This document shows, one piece after another, positions 46,101 to 55,769 of a DNA stretch of 64,000 bases (the first letter of the stretch is position 1; each line of letters begins with the position of its first letter). Below the pieces are notes generated by a model. The model made no database searches and was not told the origin of the DNA. It saw only the letters and a list, made by a program, of their open reading frames with translations. Origin of the DNA: Arenibacter troitsensis (GTDB lineage Bacteria > Bacteroidota > Bacteroidia > Flavobacteriales > Flavobacteriaceae); the NCBI RefSeq assembly GCF_900177645.1, contig NZ_FXAO01000009.1, forward strand, positions 104,560 through 168,559, read 5' to 3'. The translations under genes and the position numbers were made by a program.

Positions 46101-47089
46101 TTAAAGTGATTGTACTGGTTGGGATAATAGTTTACTCCACCAAAATAGGTTCCCGCCCATACACTGCCCTCATCGTCCACTGTTAATGCGTATACGGCAT
46201 TATCGGCCAGAGCATAAGGATTACCATAATCTTTTACCAAATTGGTATATACTTTTTCTTTAATATTATATAAATGAATACCGGATTCCGAGGCAACCCA
46301 AAGCTCCTCTTTTCCTCTCAATGCAAAATCCCTGACATAAATTGGTCCCTTTAATTCCTGAAGCATGTCTAAGATTTTACCCTCTAAAATATCATATGCT
46401 AATACACCATGATTCTGTGTTCCCAACAAGATTACATGGTCATTCAAATTAAATAATCGGTTAATGCGAAATGGCAATTTAGGATCTCCCTGAACCTTAA
46501 TGCCATAACTTATAAAGCTATTCGATACCTTATTATATTTATAAAGTTCATTACTAGATGCCGCTATGATTTCGTTATCATTTGTTTTTATGATAGCTGT
46601 GGCATTAAAAAATAGGTCTGTTGGAAAGGAATCGGTTTTCCCAGATTTAGTGTTATACTTGTTCAAAGTACTGTTGGCAATATACCATAGATTACTTTCT
46701 ACGTCAGCCATGAGACCTAAAATTTGTTTGGCACTAGTTCCTTCCAACAGATCAAAATTTTCCTGTTTTTCGTTATAGCTATACAAACCATTATCCGTAC
46801 CCACCCATAAGACATCCTCAAACTCATAAAGACATTCAATATAAGTGCCATGTAAACTTTTTACATCTTCAGAATTGTTTTGAAACAGTTTAAAGGTATA
46901 GCCATCGAATCTATTCAGTCCGTTTTTAGTACCAAACCACATAAAGCCATTCTTGTCCTGTAAAGAACTTAGTACCGTATTATGCGATAGACCATCCTCA
47001 ACCTTATAGTGTTTAAAGTAAAACTCCTGTGACCATAGGGAACAGGAAACAAGGACAGCAACAACCAATAATTTAACACTCTTTTTCAA
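43136..47089 (-). CDS. hybrid two-component sensor/regulator (HTCS)
   Basis: A 1,317-residue HTCS typical of Bacteroidota glycan loci. After a signal peptide, residues about 25 to 690 are a two-lobed sensor of repeated beta-propeller motifs (such as GLSHNTV, WFGTKNGLNRFD and GSVWAGTYFGGV). A Y_Y_Y domain spans about 700 to 770 and a membrane helix about 772 to 792. The kinase follows with the phosphoacceptor His near residue 828 (FFTNISHEIRTPLTL), then a HATPase domain, a receiver with Asp near 1119 (VVTDVMMPIMDGYD) and an AraC-type DNA-binding domain at the end. It should sense a breakdown sugar in the periplasm and switch on the divergent SusC/SusD operon. Confidence 0.93.
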   Translation of the reverse strand: MKKSVKLLVVAVLVSCSLWSQEFYFKHYKVEDGLSHNTVLSSLQDKNGFMWFGTKNGLNRFDGYTFKLFQNNSEDVKSLHGTYIECLYEFEDVLWVGTDNGLYSYNEKQENFDLLEGTSAKQILGLMADVESNLWYIANSTLNKYNTKSGKTDSFPTDLFFNATAIIKTNDNEIIAASSNELYKYNKVSNSFISYGIKVQGDPKLPFRINRLFNLNDHVILLGTQNHGVLAYDILEGKILDMLQELKGPIYVRDFALRGKEELWVASESGIHLYNIKEKVYTNLVKDYGNPYALADNAVYALTVDDEGSVWAGTYFGGVNYYPNQYNHFKKYFPSLSENSISGNAVREIRPDNKGNLWIGTEDAGLNKFNLETGKFTNYTSKDKGGILSHYNIHGVLPIEDKVWIGTFDHGLDVLDVKQDKIVAHYNMGDRSTLRSNFIFSLYKTRTNDIIVISTSSIQSYNSQTDNFDLVGTFPEHIHYTCFFEDKSGVLWAGSYSEGLFYYDPNTGDNGNYIYNSLDAEGISNNHINGIFQDNNDTMWVTTENGLNQYDPIKKTFKKYGTKDGFPSNAFYSMLAGKDNEVWVTTSNGLVEYETVTGQKKIYSKESGLLSDQFNYNSGYKSPDGTIYFGSVNGMISFNPENFLNNTYVPPILITGLQINNQEAIVGVDDSPLQKSITFLDNLLLNANQSSFSLDFAALSYISPESTEYMYQMKGISDDWIPIKKDHRVHFTELAAGKYTLNIKSLTNNGIWSAKSKPLSIEVLPIFWKSNLAYSLYLILLAIAVFLIIRFYHLRTVSKNNQRIKELSNKKEKEVYQAKIEFFTNISHEIRTPLTLIKSPLDKLINNNNHSPDAMGHLSIMQKNTTRLLDLVNQLLDFRKTEMESISLTFVECNITELINKTCNRFSEAINDKDIDCQLNLGETEIFAYVDAEAIKKILSNLFGNAIKYAHKKVNVNLETTSETLILTVQNDGDMIPEHLSKKIFEPFFRVSGVENQNGTGIGLALAHSLTKLHNGNLEMENKNNSLNTFVLKLPIHQEREFRLYSQDRSLESDKSEVAMLNMEEDATKPNILIAEDSIDLLDFIANDLKELYNVYRATNGQEALRIIELKNIQLVVTDVMMPIMDGYDLCRNIKRNLESSHIPVIFLTSKQALNAKIVGLESGADAYLEKPFSISHLRVQIKNLIENRKNIMAYYSSSPLAHLKSIALTATDETFINKLDEVISKHISDPDLSVETLSDIMFMSRSTLYRKIKEMSNLSPNELINIARLKKAAELLKKGEYRIYEVSEMVGYNSQTSFGRNFQKQFNMTPTEYMNS

Positions 47090-47506
47090 CGCTTAACAAT
47101 TTTTGGAAAATATAAAACTTTTTGTTCTACATAATGTTTCACTGTTCAACAATTTGGCTCAATAAGCGCATTTCTAAAGACAAAAGCAAGATTATGAATC
47201 ATTTCGGGGAACTATTGAAACGAAATTCAAATTAAATCCATGTTAAAATCCTTCTATTTGTCGCAACTGCTAAATCAACAGTTTACATATATAGAATTAA
47301 TAATATTATCAACAACAACAGTGCAATATTATGATATCGGCAAATAATTAACCAAATATCTAATTCGACACAGTATGCCATTAAAGTTGAAAATATACTC
47401 ATAGCTTAAATCTAAAAATGTTGACGGTTGAATTTCGAATAAAGCAGTCTCAAAAAAACCTTTTAACAACTAACTAAAACTTAATTACATTAAAAATGAA
47501 AACAAC
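47090..47506. promoter_or_regulatory. divergent control region of the glycan locus
   Basis: A 417 bp AT-rich gap between the divergent HTCS and SusC genes. It must hold promoters for both and the binding site of the HTCS AraC-type domain. No convincing TAnnTTTG box or direct repeat pair was found by eye. Confidence 0.5.
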
Positions 47507-50500
47507 ATGAAGACAATCTTAAAAAAATTATTTCAACAGATCTGTTTGCTGGGTATCTTCTTAGTGGTTTCCCAATCCTATGCACAGGATAAACTGAAGA
47601 TATCAGGAAATGTAAGTTCGGAAACGGACACAATGCCCTTGCCTGGGGTATCTGTAATCGTCAAGGGAACAAATAATGGGGTTTCCACAGATTTTGATGG
47701 AAACTACACCATTGAAGCACCAACAAATGCGGTACTTGTGTTCAGTTACATTGGTTTCAAGACTATGGAGTTACCTGTAAACGGCAGGACTACAATAGAT
47801 CTACAAATGTCGGATGATGTGGCTGCCTTGGATGAAGTAGTGGTTACTGGATATTCCAGCCAAGAGAAAAAATCCATTACGGCCGCTATATCCACGGTAA
47901 CTAGCGAGGATTTAGAAAGCGTCCATGCCGGGGCTTCGGTAAGTTCTGGACTAGCTGGGAAAATTTCTGGGGTTACCTTTAAAATGCCAGATGGACGACC
48001 AGGGGCAACTGCCGCCATTCAAATTAGGAATATGGGCGACCCACTATATGTTATTGATGGTATACAACAGGATGCCGGTCAATTCAACAACATTTCTCCT
48101 GGCGATATTGAAAGTATCTCTGTACTTAAGGATGCATCTGCTGCAATTTATGGTGTTAGGGCTGCAAATGGAGTTGTTGTTGTAACCACCAAACGTGGTA
48201 GAAAGAATACCAAAAATGTGGTCAATATCAATTCCTATTACGGAGGTCAAAATTGGTCCAGATTTCCAAAGACCGTAAATGATTCCTATGTGTATATGTC
48301 TAAAAAGGCAGAGGCCGATCTGAACGAGTTTGGAGAAACACAAATCACGAATGAGGAATTGGAGAAGTATCGATTAGGCACAGAAGCCGGTTATAAATCA
48401 TTTGATTGGAAAAACTTCATAATAAAGAAGGACGCACCGCTCTACAGCTTAAACGTCAGTACTTCTGGAGGATCGGATAAAATCAACTATTATATTTCCG
48501 GAACCCAATTAAAACAGGAAGCTGTATTAGGCCCTGAGTTTAATTTTGAGCGTAATAACATACAGAGTAATTTGGATGCCAATATTACCGATCGATTAAA
48601 GGTTGGAGTTCAAATTAACGGTAGAATTGAAACCACTGATAACCCGGGGATACCTGGTGCCGATGATTATTGGCTCCCACGATTTGCCATATTGCGTAAT
48701 CGTCCTTTTGAACGTCCATATGCCAATGACAACCCAGAATATCTTAATGACATTGGTCATAATGAGACCAACTGGGCTTTACACAACAAGAAGATCGGAG
48801 GGTATTCTACCAACATTTGGAGGGTGTTACAAACAAACTTCAGTGGGGAGTACAAGTTCGGTGGTTTTGCAGAGGGACTAACTGTAAAGGGAATGTATTC
48901 CTATTATATAGCAGATCAAGTACTCAATGGCCACGAATACACTTATGATGCATATACCTATGATGCTGCCAACGACACCTATAATGCTACAGGTGGTAGT
49001 TCCAACCCATGGAGGGAACGAAGAAATAGAAAGATTCTTAAAAACGTGTACCAAGGACAAGCCACCTACAAAAAATCTTTTGGGGATGATCATAATGTTG
49101 AAGGGCTATTTCTAGTAGAACGCCAAGAGCAACGTGACCAAAATCAATGGGTACGTTCGGTACCGGAAACAAATATCTTGCCCCTGATCTATTTTGCAAA
49201 TGTGGTAGAATTTCAAGATGCCGATAATGAAGAGGCACGGATCGGTTACATTGGTAAATTCAACTATAACTACAAAGAAAAATACTATTTGGAACTTTCT
49301 GGAAGACAGGACGCCTCTTGGAAATTTGCCCCCAGCAAAAGAAAGGGATTTTTTCCTTCCGGTTCCATCGGTTGGAGGATTACAGAGGAAGACTGGTATA
49401 AGAGTATAGCTGGAGAGGATGCATGGGTTTCGGAATTTAAAATAAGAGGTTCCTATGGTGTTTTAGGAGACGATAATATTGGTATAGGTGCCTACGACTA
49501 TTTACCAGGCTACAATTACAATACAGGAACAGTTGTATTGGATGGTCAACCAATCGTAGGTGCTAGGGACAAAGGTCAAATTGTGGATAATATTTCCTGG
49601 TTTAAGAGTAAGATTACGGATATAGGAATGGATTTCACCCTTTTTGATGGTAAGATCAATGGATCCTATGACTACTTCTACAGACTGCGTACAGGTTTAA
49701 GAGGCAGGAAATATGATATCTTAATTCCCAGTGAGTTGGGCTATGGTCTGCCAGATGAAAACGTAAATAGCGATGCCCAGTCCGGTTTTGAAGGGGCCTT
49801 AAGCTATAGTGATAGTTTTGGAGACTTTTATCTAACCGTCTCTGGTAATGCTTCCTACTCCCGTGGTAAGTTTATAGAATCCTATAAACCTAGATTTGAA
49901 AACTCATGGCAGGAATATAGGGTATCCAATGAAGGAAGATTCAATGATATAAGATGGGGATTCAATACCATCGGTCAATTTCAGTCCCAAGAAGAGATCA
50001 ACAATTACCCAGTAGACATTGATGGTCAGGGTAACAGAACCTTATTGCCTGGAGATTTGATCTATGAAGACTTAAATGGTGACGGAAGAATTAACGGTTA
50101 CGATGAAAAACCGATAGGCTATAATTTTGGTAAGCAACCTTCTGTAAACTTCGGACTTAGCATACGCATGGCCTATAAGGGAGTTGATTTTACCGCGGAT
50201 TTTTCAGGCGGCTCTGGATATTCCTGGGCACAGGAATGGGAAACTCGATGGGCTTTCCAAAACCAGGGAGCTTTGAACACCATATTTTTGGACAGCTGGA
50301 GTCGTCAGGATCCGGCGGACCCCAATAGTACTTGGGTTCCAGGGAAATATCCTGCGCTGCGTTATAATGCATCATATCACAGTAACTATAGAGGAGGTCA
50401 AGCATCTAGCTTCTGGATGCATAACGTAACCTATTTAAGGGCAAGAACTATAGAACTAGGGTATTCCTTACCTAAACCAATTCTTGAAAAAATAGGTCTA

Positions 50501-50650
50501 CAAAAAGCTAGGTTCTATGTAAATGGGTACAACCTATTTTCCTTTGATAACCTATCAAAATTTGGTATTGACCCAGAAGTCAACGATACCAATGGATTGC
50601 AGTACCCACAGAATAAATTCGTAAACGTCGGGGTAAACCTATCTATATAA
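47507..50650 (+). CDS. SusC/RagA-type TonB-dependent outer-membrane transporter
   Basis: A 1,047-residue protein. A signal peptide ends near SYAQ. Next is a CarboxypepD_reg-like domain (SGNVSSETDTMPLPGVSVIV) at about residues 30 to 115, then the plug (ALDEVVVTGYSSQEKKSIT and GVRAANGVVVVTTKRG) and a long beta-barrel ending in KFVNVGVNLSI with a terminal aromatic-free Ile. It imports oligosaccharides over the outer membrane with TonB energy and pairs with the SusD lid protein encoded 20 bp downstream. Confidence 0.95.
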   Translation: MKTILKKLFQQICLLGIFLVVSQSYAQDKLKISGNVSSETDTMPLPGVSVIVKGTNNGVSTDFDGNYTIEAPTNAVLVFSYIGFKTMELPVNGRTTIDLQMSDDVAALDEVVVTGYSSQEKKSITAAISTVTSEDLESVHAGASVSSGLAGKISGVTFKMPDGRPGATAAIQIRNMGDPLYVIDGIQQDAGQFNNISPGDIESISVLKDASAAIYGVRAANGVVVVTTKRGRKNTKNVVNINSYYGGQNWSRFPKTVNDSYVYMSKKAEADLNEFGETQITNEELEKYRLGTEAGYKSFDWKNFIIKKDAPLYSLNVSTSGGSDKINYYISGTQLKQEAVLGPEFNFERNNIQSNLDANITDRLKVGVQINGRIETTDNPGIPGADDYWLPRFAILRNRPFERPYANDNPEYLNDIGHNETNWALHNKKIGGYSTNIWRVLQTNFSGEYKFGGFAEGLTVKGMYSYYIADQVLNGHEYTYDAYTYDAANDTYNATGGSSNPWRERRNRKILKNVYQGQATYKKSFGDDHNVEGLFLVERQEQRDQNQWVRSVPETNILPLIYFANVVEFQDADNEEARIGYIGKFNYNYKEKYYLELSGRQDASWKFAPSKRKGFFPSGSIGWRITEEDWYKSIAGEDAWVSEFKIRGSYGVLGDDNIGIGAYDYLPGYNYNTGTVVLDGQPIVGARDKGQIVDNISWFKSKITDIGMDFTLFDGKINGSYDYFYRLRTGLRGRKYDILIPSELGYGLPDENVNSDAQSGFEGALSYSDSFGDFYLTVSGNASYSRGKFIESYKPRFENSWQEYRVSNEGRFNDIRWGFNTIGQFQSQEEINNYPVDIDGQGNRTLLPGDLIYEDLNGDGRINGYDEKPIGYNFGKQPSVNFGLSIRMAYKGVDFTADFSGGSGYSWAQEWETRWAFQNQGALNTIFLDSWSRQDPADPNSTWVPGKYPALRYNASYHSNYRGGQASSFWMHNVTYLRARTIELGYSLPKPILEKIGLQKARFYVNGYNLFSFDNLSKFGIDPEVNDTNGLQYPQNKFVNVGVNLSI

Positions 50651-50670
50651 ATCGTTAAAATTTATACGCA

Positions 50671-52560
50671 ATGAAAAAATATATATTTACAATACTATTA
50701 GCCTTATTCTTGGCCTTAGGCTGTTCAAAGAACGATGAGGAGTTTTTGGATCGACCGCCCTCGTCTATATTGACCCAAGAGCAAATTTTTACAGATCCGA
50801 GTGCCGTACTCTCGGTTTTGGGAGATCTTTACAATAGATATGAAGATTTTGGAAGATTGGATGATTGGGCTTCTCTGGCAGATTTCAATATAGCCTATTG
50901 GTCTGAGGCAGGCCGCTATCCTGCATTTCAAAATGATGGATGGGGATTTGGAAGCTGGGGTATTTGGAATTACGGATACATCCGTGAAATAAATCTATTC
51001 TTGGAAAGATGTGAGGAAGCTACTGAATTAGAGGCTTCCCTTAAAACGCGTTTTTTGGCTGAAGCAAGATTTTTGCGTGCCTCTTATTATTTTGAAATGG
51101 TTAAACGCATGGGAGGAGTTCCTTTAATATTGGAATCGGAAACCTATGATTTTAGTGGCGATGCATCCTACTTACAGCACCCTAGGGAAACAGAAGCCGC
51201 CATTTATGATTTCGTAATAAGTGAAGCTGAAGCTATAAAGGATATATTGCCAACCGATGCAGATTCTAAGTCAAGGGCTACCAAGGGAGCAGCCTTGGCA
51301 ATGGAAACAAGAGCCGCGCTTTATGCAGCATCCATAGCTAAATATGGGGCAACAACCCCTCAGGTTTCACTACCTGGAAACGAGGTTGGAATCCCAGCTT
51401 CAATGGCAGAAGGCTATTATACCAAGGCACTTACAGCTGCCCAAGCCATTATAAGTGGAAGTGCCGGCGCTTACGCTCTATACAACTCCAAGCCTAATCT
51501 TTCTGAGAATTTTGAGGCTTTGTTTTATGATAAAGCCAACAATCCCGAAGCTATTTTTGTAGAAGACTATAAAGTTGGTGGTGGAAAAACTCATTATTTT
51601 ACCGGTTGGAACCAACCTCGTTTTGGAGCAGAGGAAGAAGAAGGTGGTCGGATAAATCCTAGTCTACAATTCGTTCAATCCTTTGAATTATTGGATGGTA
51701 CTTATGCCCCCTTGGCAAACGAAGTGGGTGGTAACCCAGTTTACTATGATAATATTGGCGATATATTCCAAGGTAGGGATGCCCGTTTGGCCGGAACAGT
51801 AATTTTACCGGGCACCACTTTTAAATCTAAACCAGTCGATATATGGGCCGGTATAGTACTGGCTGATGGATCCATAGTAAGTGGGGATTCTAGAGGACAG
51901 GAAAAAACGCTTCCTGGAGGCACGGAACAAGTTCAGGTGGTTGGATTTGACGGTCCTATAGATGGGTTGGAATTTACTGCACAATCAGGTTTTTATATTC
52001 GTAAATATCAGGACCCAAATACGGGATCTGGCAGACGAGGGACCCAAAGCGATGTGTGGTTTATTCGATATAGATTTGGAGAAGTTCTATTAAATGCTGC
52101 CGAAGCCGCTTTTGAACTTGGACAACCAGATGTTGCCGCAGGATATTTAAACCAGGTCCGAGCCAGAGCCGGTATTACTACACCATTAACCGGTGGCGAT
52201 GTCGATTTTGACCGAATTGCGCATGAGCGATATGTAGAATTGGCATTTGAAGGGCTTCATTTCTTTGATTTAAAAAGATGGAGGCTGGCACATATCGTAC
52301 TGGATGGAAATCCTATCAGCGAAGCTGAAGTTACCCAGAATATAGGTGAAGCAACGAAAAGAGAAACCCAGCCTTACAGTATCTGGCCGTATAAATATCA
52401 TAACCCTGGTGACCCTAATGATGGTAAGTATCTTTACAAAATTTTGAGACTTTCCAGAATCACAGGTGCTGACAGATTTCAATTTGGGAACTATTACTCC
52501 GAAATAGGACAGGATTTAATCAATAACAACCCTAAATTGGTTAGAAACCCAAATCAATAA
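50671..52560 (+). CDS. RagB/SusD-type glycan-binding lipoprotein
   Basis: A 629-residue lipoprotein with a lipobox at Cys18 (ALGC). The helical TPR-like core is clear: RFLAEARFLRASYYFEMVKRMGGVPL is the SusD signature with the RA and Y residues, and near the C-terminus EVLLNAAEAAFELGQPDVA and ERYVELAFEGLHFFDLKRWR are the family motifs. It caps the SusC channel and binds the glycan at the cell surface. Confidence 0.95.
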   Translation: MKKYIFTILLALFLALGCSKNDEEFLDRPPSSILTQEQIFTDPSAVLSVLGDLYNRYEDFGRLDDWASLADFNIAYWSEAGRYPAFQNDGWGFGSWGIWNYGYIREINLFLERCEEATELEASLKTRFLAEARFLRASYYFEMVKRMGGVPLILESETYDFSGDASYLQHPRETEAAIYDFVISEAEAIKDILPTDADSKSRATKGAALAMETRAALYAASIAKYGATTPQVSLPGNEVGIPASMAEGYYTKALTAAQAIISGSAGAYALYNSKPNLSENFEALFYDKANNPEAIFVEDYKVGGGKTHYFTGWNQPRFGAEEEEGGRINPSLQFVQSFELLDGTYAPLANEVGGNPVYYDNIGDIFQGRDARLAGTVILPGTTFKSKPVDIWAGIVLADGSIVSGDSRGQEKTLPGGTEQVQVVGFDGPIDGLEFTAQSGFYIRKYQDPNTGSGRRGTQSDVWFIRYRFGEVLLNAAEAAFELGQPDVAAGYLNQVRARAGITTPLTGGDVDFDRIAHERYVELAFEGLHFFDLKRWRLAHIVLDGNPISEAEVTQNIGEATKRETQPYSIWPYKYHNPGDPNDGKYLYKILRLSRITGADRFQFGNYYSEIGQDLINNNPKLVRNPNQ

Positions 52561-52580
52561 TCAATTTTAAACAAATAAAA

Positions 52581-53273
52581 ATGAAAGCTAAATTTTATAT
52601 ATTCATATTCAGCGCATTATTATTGGTGACTTCTTGTTCACTAGATAATTTTGATGAACCAAATGCAATGTTCTCCGGAAATATTGTCTATAACGGTGAG
52701 GCCATTCCTGTTGCAAGGAACCAAGTAAGGTTTCAATTGTGGCAACCTGGCTATGCACTTACGGCACCTATAGACGTTGCCATTGCTCAAGATGGTAGTT
52801 ACAGTAGTAGGTTATTTACGGGAGAATACAAACTCTCGTTTGTACCCGGACAGGGTCCATTCAGAACTCCTACAGATACTATATTTTTTGAATTGACTGG
52901 GGATAAGGCTATGGACATTGAGGTAACTCCATATCACATGATCAGGAATTCCCAGTTCTCATATACAGCTGGATCCGTAAACGCTAGTTGCGCGGTGGAG
53001 CAAATCATTACTGGTGCAGATGCCAAAACGGTGGAAAGGGTAACATTGATTATCAACAGGACGCTATTTGTTGATGCCAATAGTGGAGGTGAAGGAAGTC
53101 TTGCACAGGTAGATGCGGCAGACCTTTCCGATCTAGACAATATCAATATGTCCGTAGAAATACCCAGTGATCCAAAGAAACCGGATCAAAATTACATTTT
53201 TGCCCGTATTGGTGTTAAAATCGCTGGGATTGAAGACATGATTTACACTCAAGTTCAGAAAATAGAATTTTAA
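52581..53273 (+). CDS. DUF3823 surface lipoprotein
   Basis: A 230-residue lipoprotein (lipobox Cys19, VTSC) with the order typical of DUF3823: a beta-sandwich with NIVYNGEAIPVARNQVRF, an Ig-like part with FRTPTDTIFFELTG and a second beta domain. The family is found as the third gene of glycan loci, after SusD, and may be an accessory glycan-binding protein. It lies 20 bp after SusD. Confidence 0.85.
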   Translation: MKAKFYIFIFSALLLVTSCSLDNFDEPNAMFSGNIVYNGEAIPVARNQVRFQLWQPGYALTAPIDVAIAQDGSYSSRLFTGEYKLSFVPGQGPFRTPTDTIFFELTGDKAMDIEVTPYHMIRNSQFSYTAGSVNASCAVEQIITGADAKTVERVTLIINRTLFVDANSGGEGSLAQVDAADLSDLDNINMSVEIPSDPKKPDQNYIFARIGVKIAGIEDMIYTQVQKIEF

Positions 53274-53288
53274 ATTTAATAAATGAAT

Positions 53289-53315
53289 CCCTCGGGGATC
53301 AAAAATTTCCGAGGG
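53289..53315 (+). terminator. weak hairpin after DUF3823
   Basis: CCCTCGG pairs with CCGAGGG around a 13-base loop, 16 bp after the stop, with no T run. It may attenuate reading into the glycoside hydrolase genes or stabilise the 3' end of the SusCD message. Confidence 0.5.
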
Positions 53316-53364
53316 TTCAAATAGAACAATATTCCGCTAATGATAGGGATAAAAGAATACCTAG

Positions 53365-54399
53365 ATGGGAACACCTAAAATAACATACATATTATTGTTT
53401 TTTCTTCTCTTCACTATTTCGGTGTTTTCACAAGACAAAACATTTACCAATCCAATATTGCCCTCTGGGGCCGATCCATATAGTACCTATTACAATGGAT
53501 ATTATTACTATACAAATACCTTACAGAACCGTTTGGTACTATGGAAAACCAAAAATTTAGCGGTCCTCGACAAGGCTGAAAGTGTAACGGTATGGACACC
53601 ACCGGAAGGAAGGGATTACTCCAAGGATATTTGGGCTCCGGAAGTTCATTTTATAAACAACAACTGGTATATATATTTTGCAGCGGATGACGGTGATAAC
53701 AAAACACATCGAATGTATGCCTTGCAAAATACTTCAAAAGACCCATTCAAAGGAAAATGGGAGTTTAAAGGCAAAATTGCGGCCAAAACTGATAAGTGGG
53801 CAATTGATGGGAATGTATTCTTCCATAAAGGGCAACTATATATGATATGGTCTGGATGGGAAGGTGACACCAACGGCCAACAGGATATTTATATTGCCAA
53901 GATGAAAAACCCATTGGAGATAGATGGGGACAGGGTAAGAATTTCTTCCCCAACATTTGATTGGGAAAAACATGGGGATTTGGATGATCCTGATCTTCCC
54001 CATGTCAATGTAAATGAAGGACCACAATTTTTAGAACATAAGGGGCGCATTTTTATCGTTTTTTCGGCAAGCGGTTGCTGGACCGATAACTATAGTCTTG
54101 GATTATTATCATTTAATGGAAGTGATGATCTACTGGATGCTTCTCTTTGGACTAAATCGGAGGAACCAATTTTTACCCAGGCTCCACAAAATGGAGTTTA
54201 TGCCCCGGGACATAATTCATTTTTCAAGTCCCCAGATGGCAAACAGGATTGGATTCTGTACCATGCCAATTCCAAACCGGGTCAAGGTTGCGGTAGGTTT
54301 CGCTCACCAAGAATGCAAAGATTGTATTGGGATACAAGTGGAATGCCGTATCTGGGACCACCATTGCCCGAGAATGTAATTCTTGAAATACCAAGTTAG
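53365..54399 (+). CDS. family 43 glycoside hydrolase (exported)
   Basis: A 344-residue enzyme with a signal peptide ending near FSQD. It has the five-bladed GH43 catalytic triad in order: Asp37 (GADPY, base), Asp148 (AIDGNVF, pKa helper) and Glu218 (NEGPQF, acid). A WAPEVHF motif precedes the middle Asp, as usual in the family. Most GH43 enzymes cut arabinofuranosides, xylosides or related arabinans. It lies 92 bp after DUF3823 and is followed by a hairpin terminator. Confidence 0.88.
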   Translation: MGTPKITYILLFFLLFTISVFSQDKTFTNPILPSGADPYSTYYNGYYYYTNTLQNRLVLWKTKNLAVLDKAESVTVWTPPEGRDYSKDIWAPEVHFINNNWYIYFAADDGDNKTHRMYALQNTSKDPFKGKWEFKGKIAAKTDKWAIDGNVFFHKGQLYMIWSGWEGDTNGQQDIYIAKMKNPLEIDGDRVRISSPTFDWEKHGDLDDPDLPHVNVNEGPQFLEHKGRIFIVFSASGCWTDNYSLGLLSFNGSDDLLDASLWTKSEEPIFTQAPQNGVYAPGHNSFFKSPDGKQDWILYHANSKPGQGCGRFRSPRMQRLYWDTSGMPYLGPPLPENVILEIPS

Positions 54400-54447
54400 C
54401 GATCCATTAACCTAAAACAAAGAATGTTTGAGTTGAGTTAGTTTCTT

Positions 54448-54485
54448 AAATTATCGGGTCTCTCCATAAGGCCCGGTAATTTTAT
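54448..54485 (+). terminator. terminator after the first GH43 gene
   Basis: AAATTATCGGG pairs with CCCGGTAATTT (11 bp, one wobble) across a 13-base loop and runs into TTTTATC. The surrounding 229 bp gap from 54400 to 54628 has no other feature. Confidence 0.65.
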
Positions 54486-54628
54486 CAAATTAATTGGACA
54501 ACTCGATAGTTAATTTCTTTTTGCAAAAGCATATATGAGGAGGAGACATGAGTCCTTATCCAACTCTATTCAAAAAAGTAATTTCTCCCGATAGCAACTG
54601 GGGAAACAATTAAATCAAAAAAAAGCAG

Positions 54629-55702
54629 ATGAAAAAAACAATACTTATAGTTTCCGCACTAATTATATCTTATACAGGTATTTCACAGGAAGATGTTTTA
54701 ACTAAGAATAAATGGCCTATTGAAAAGGCCAAGGAATGGTACTCACAACAAAAGTGGATGACCGGTGCCAATTTTAATCCAAGTACTGCCATTAATCAAT
54801 TGGAAATGTGGCAAGCGAGTACCTTCGACGCAAAAACAATAGATAAGGAATTGGGCTTTGCAGAAGGCATCGGGTTCAACACCATGAGAGTGTATCTTCA
54901 TAGCTTGGCATACAAGGCAGACCCTACGGGGTTTAAGCAGCGTATGGATACCTATTTGAAAATAGCGAGTAATCACGGTATCAAAACAATTTTTGTTTTT
55001 TTTGATGATGTATGGGGCAAGACTCCTAAAATCGGAAAACAGCCAGACCCTGTTCCGGGAACCCATAATTCTGGATGGGTGCAGGATCCCGGTGACCCGG
55101 CATCAAAAGAAAAGGAAAATTTCCCAGCTCTTGAGGTTTATGTCAAGGATATCCTCAAAACCTTTGGCAATGATGATCGGATTGTCATGTGGGATCTTTA
55201 CAACGAGCCGGGAAATACGGGAAAACTAACCAGTTCAATGCCGCTGCTAAAGAGCGTATTCATATGGGCTAGGGAAATTAATCCTAATCAGCCCTTAACT
55301 GCGGGTTTATGGGCGTGGGACTTTCAAGAACTCAACGCTTTCCAGGCTTTGAATTCTGATATATTGACCTATCACAATTATGAGGATGAAAAACACCATC
55401 AGCATGTAATCAACCTTTTAAAATCCCATGGAAGGCCAATGGTCTGCACAGAATATATGGCACGGACCAATAATAGCCGCTTCTCTAATATTTTACCCAT
55501 TTTACATAGAGAAAATATCGGCGCCATCAACTGGGGATTGGTAGCAGGAAGATCCAATACAAAATATGCCTGGAATACACCGATCGAGGACGGAGGGGAA
55601 CCAATCGAATGGTTTCATGAAGTTTTTAGAAAGGATGGAACTCCTTACCGACAGGATGAGGCGGATTTGATAAAGAAATTGAATGAGGTGGCAAATAAAT
55701 AA
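54629..55702 (+). CDS. clan GH-A glycoside hydrolase (GH5-like, exported)
   Basis: A 357-residue secreted TIM-barrel hydrolase with a signal peptide ending near GISQ. The acid/base Glu193 is in DLYNEPG and the nucleophile Glu275 in VCTEYMA, the two clan GH-A positions after strands 4 and 7. Other features are FNTMRVYLHSLAYK and TYHNYED. It has no carbohydrate-binding module. The sub-family and substrate are not resolvable by eye: it could cut mannan, xylan, glucan or an unrelated linkage. Confidence 0.82.
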   Translation: MKKTILIVSALIISYTGISQEDVLTKNKWPIEKAKEWYSQQKWMTGANFNPSTAINQLEMWQASTFDAKTIDKELGFAEGIGFNTMRVYLHSLAYKADPTGFKQRMDTYLKIASNHGIKTIFVFFDDVWGKTPKIGKQPDPVPGTHNSGWVQDPGDPASKEKENFPALEVYVKDILKTFGNDDRIVMWDLYNEPGNTGKLTSSMPLLKSVFIWAREINPNQPLTAGLWAWDFQELNAFQALNSDILTYHNYEDEKHHQHVINLLKSHGRPMVCTEYMARTNNSRFSNILPILHRENIGAINWGLVAGRSNTKYAWNTPIEDGGEPIEWFHEVFRKDGTPYRQDEADLIKKLNEVANK

Positions 55703-55769
55703 ATTGGTACAGATTGTGAGTCGAATACGGCCATTGTATAAGTAAGTAATTTATATAAAAACTAAACAA

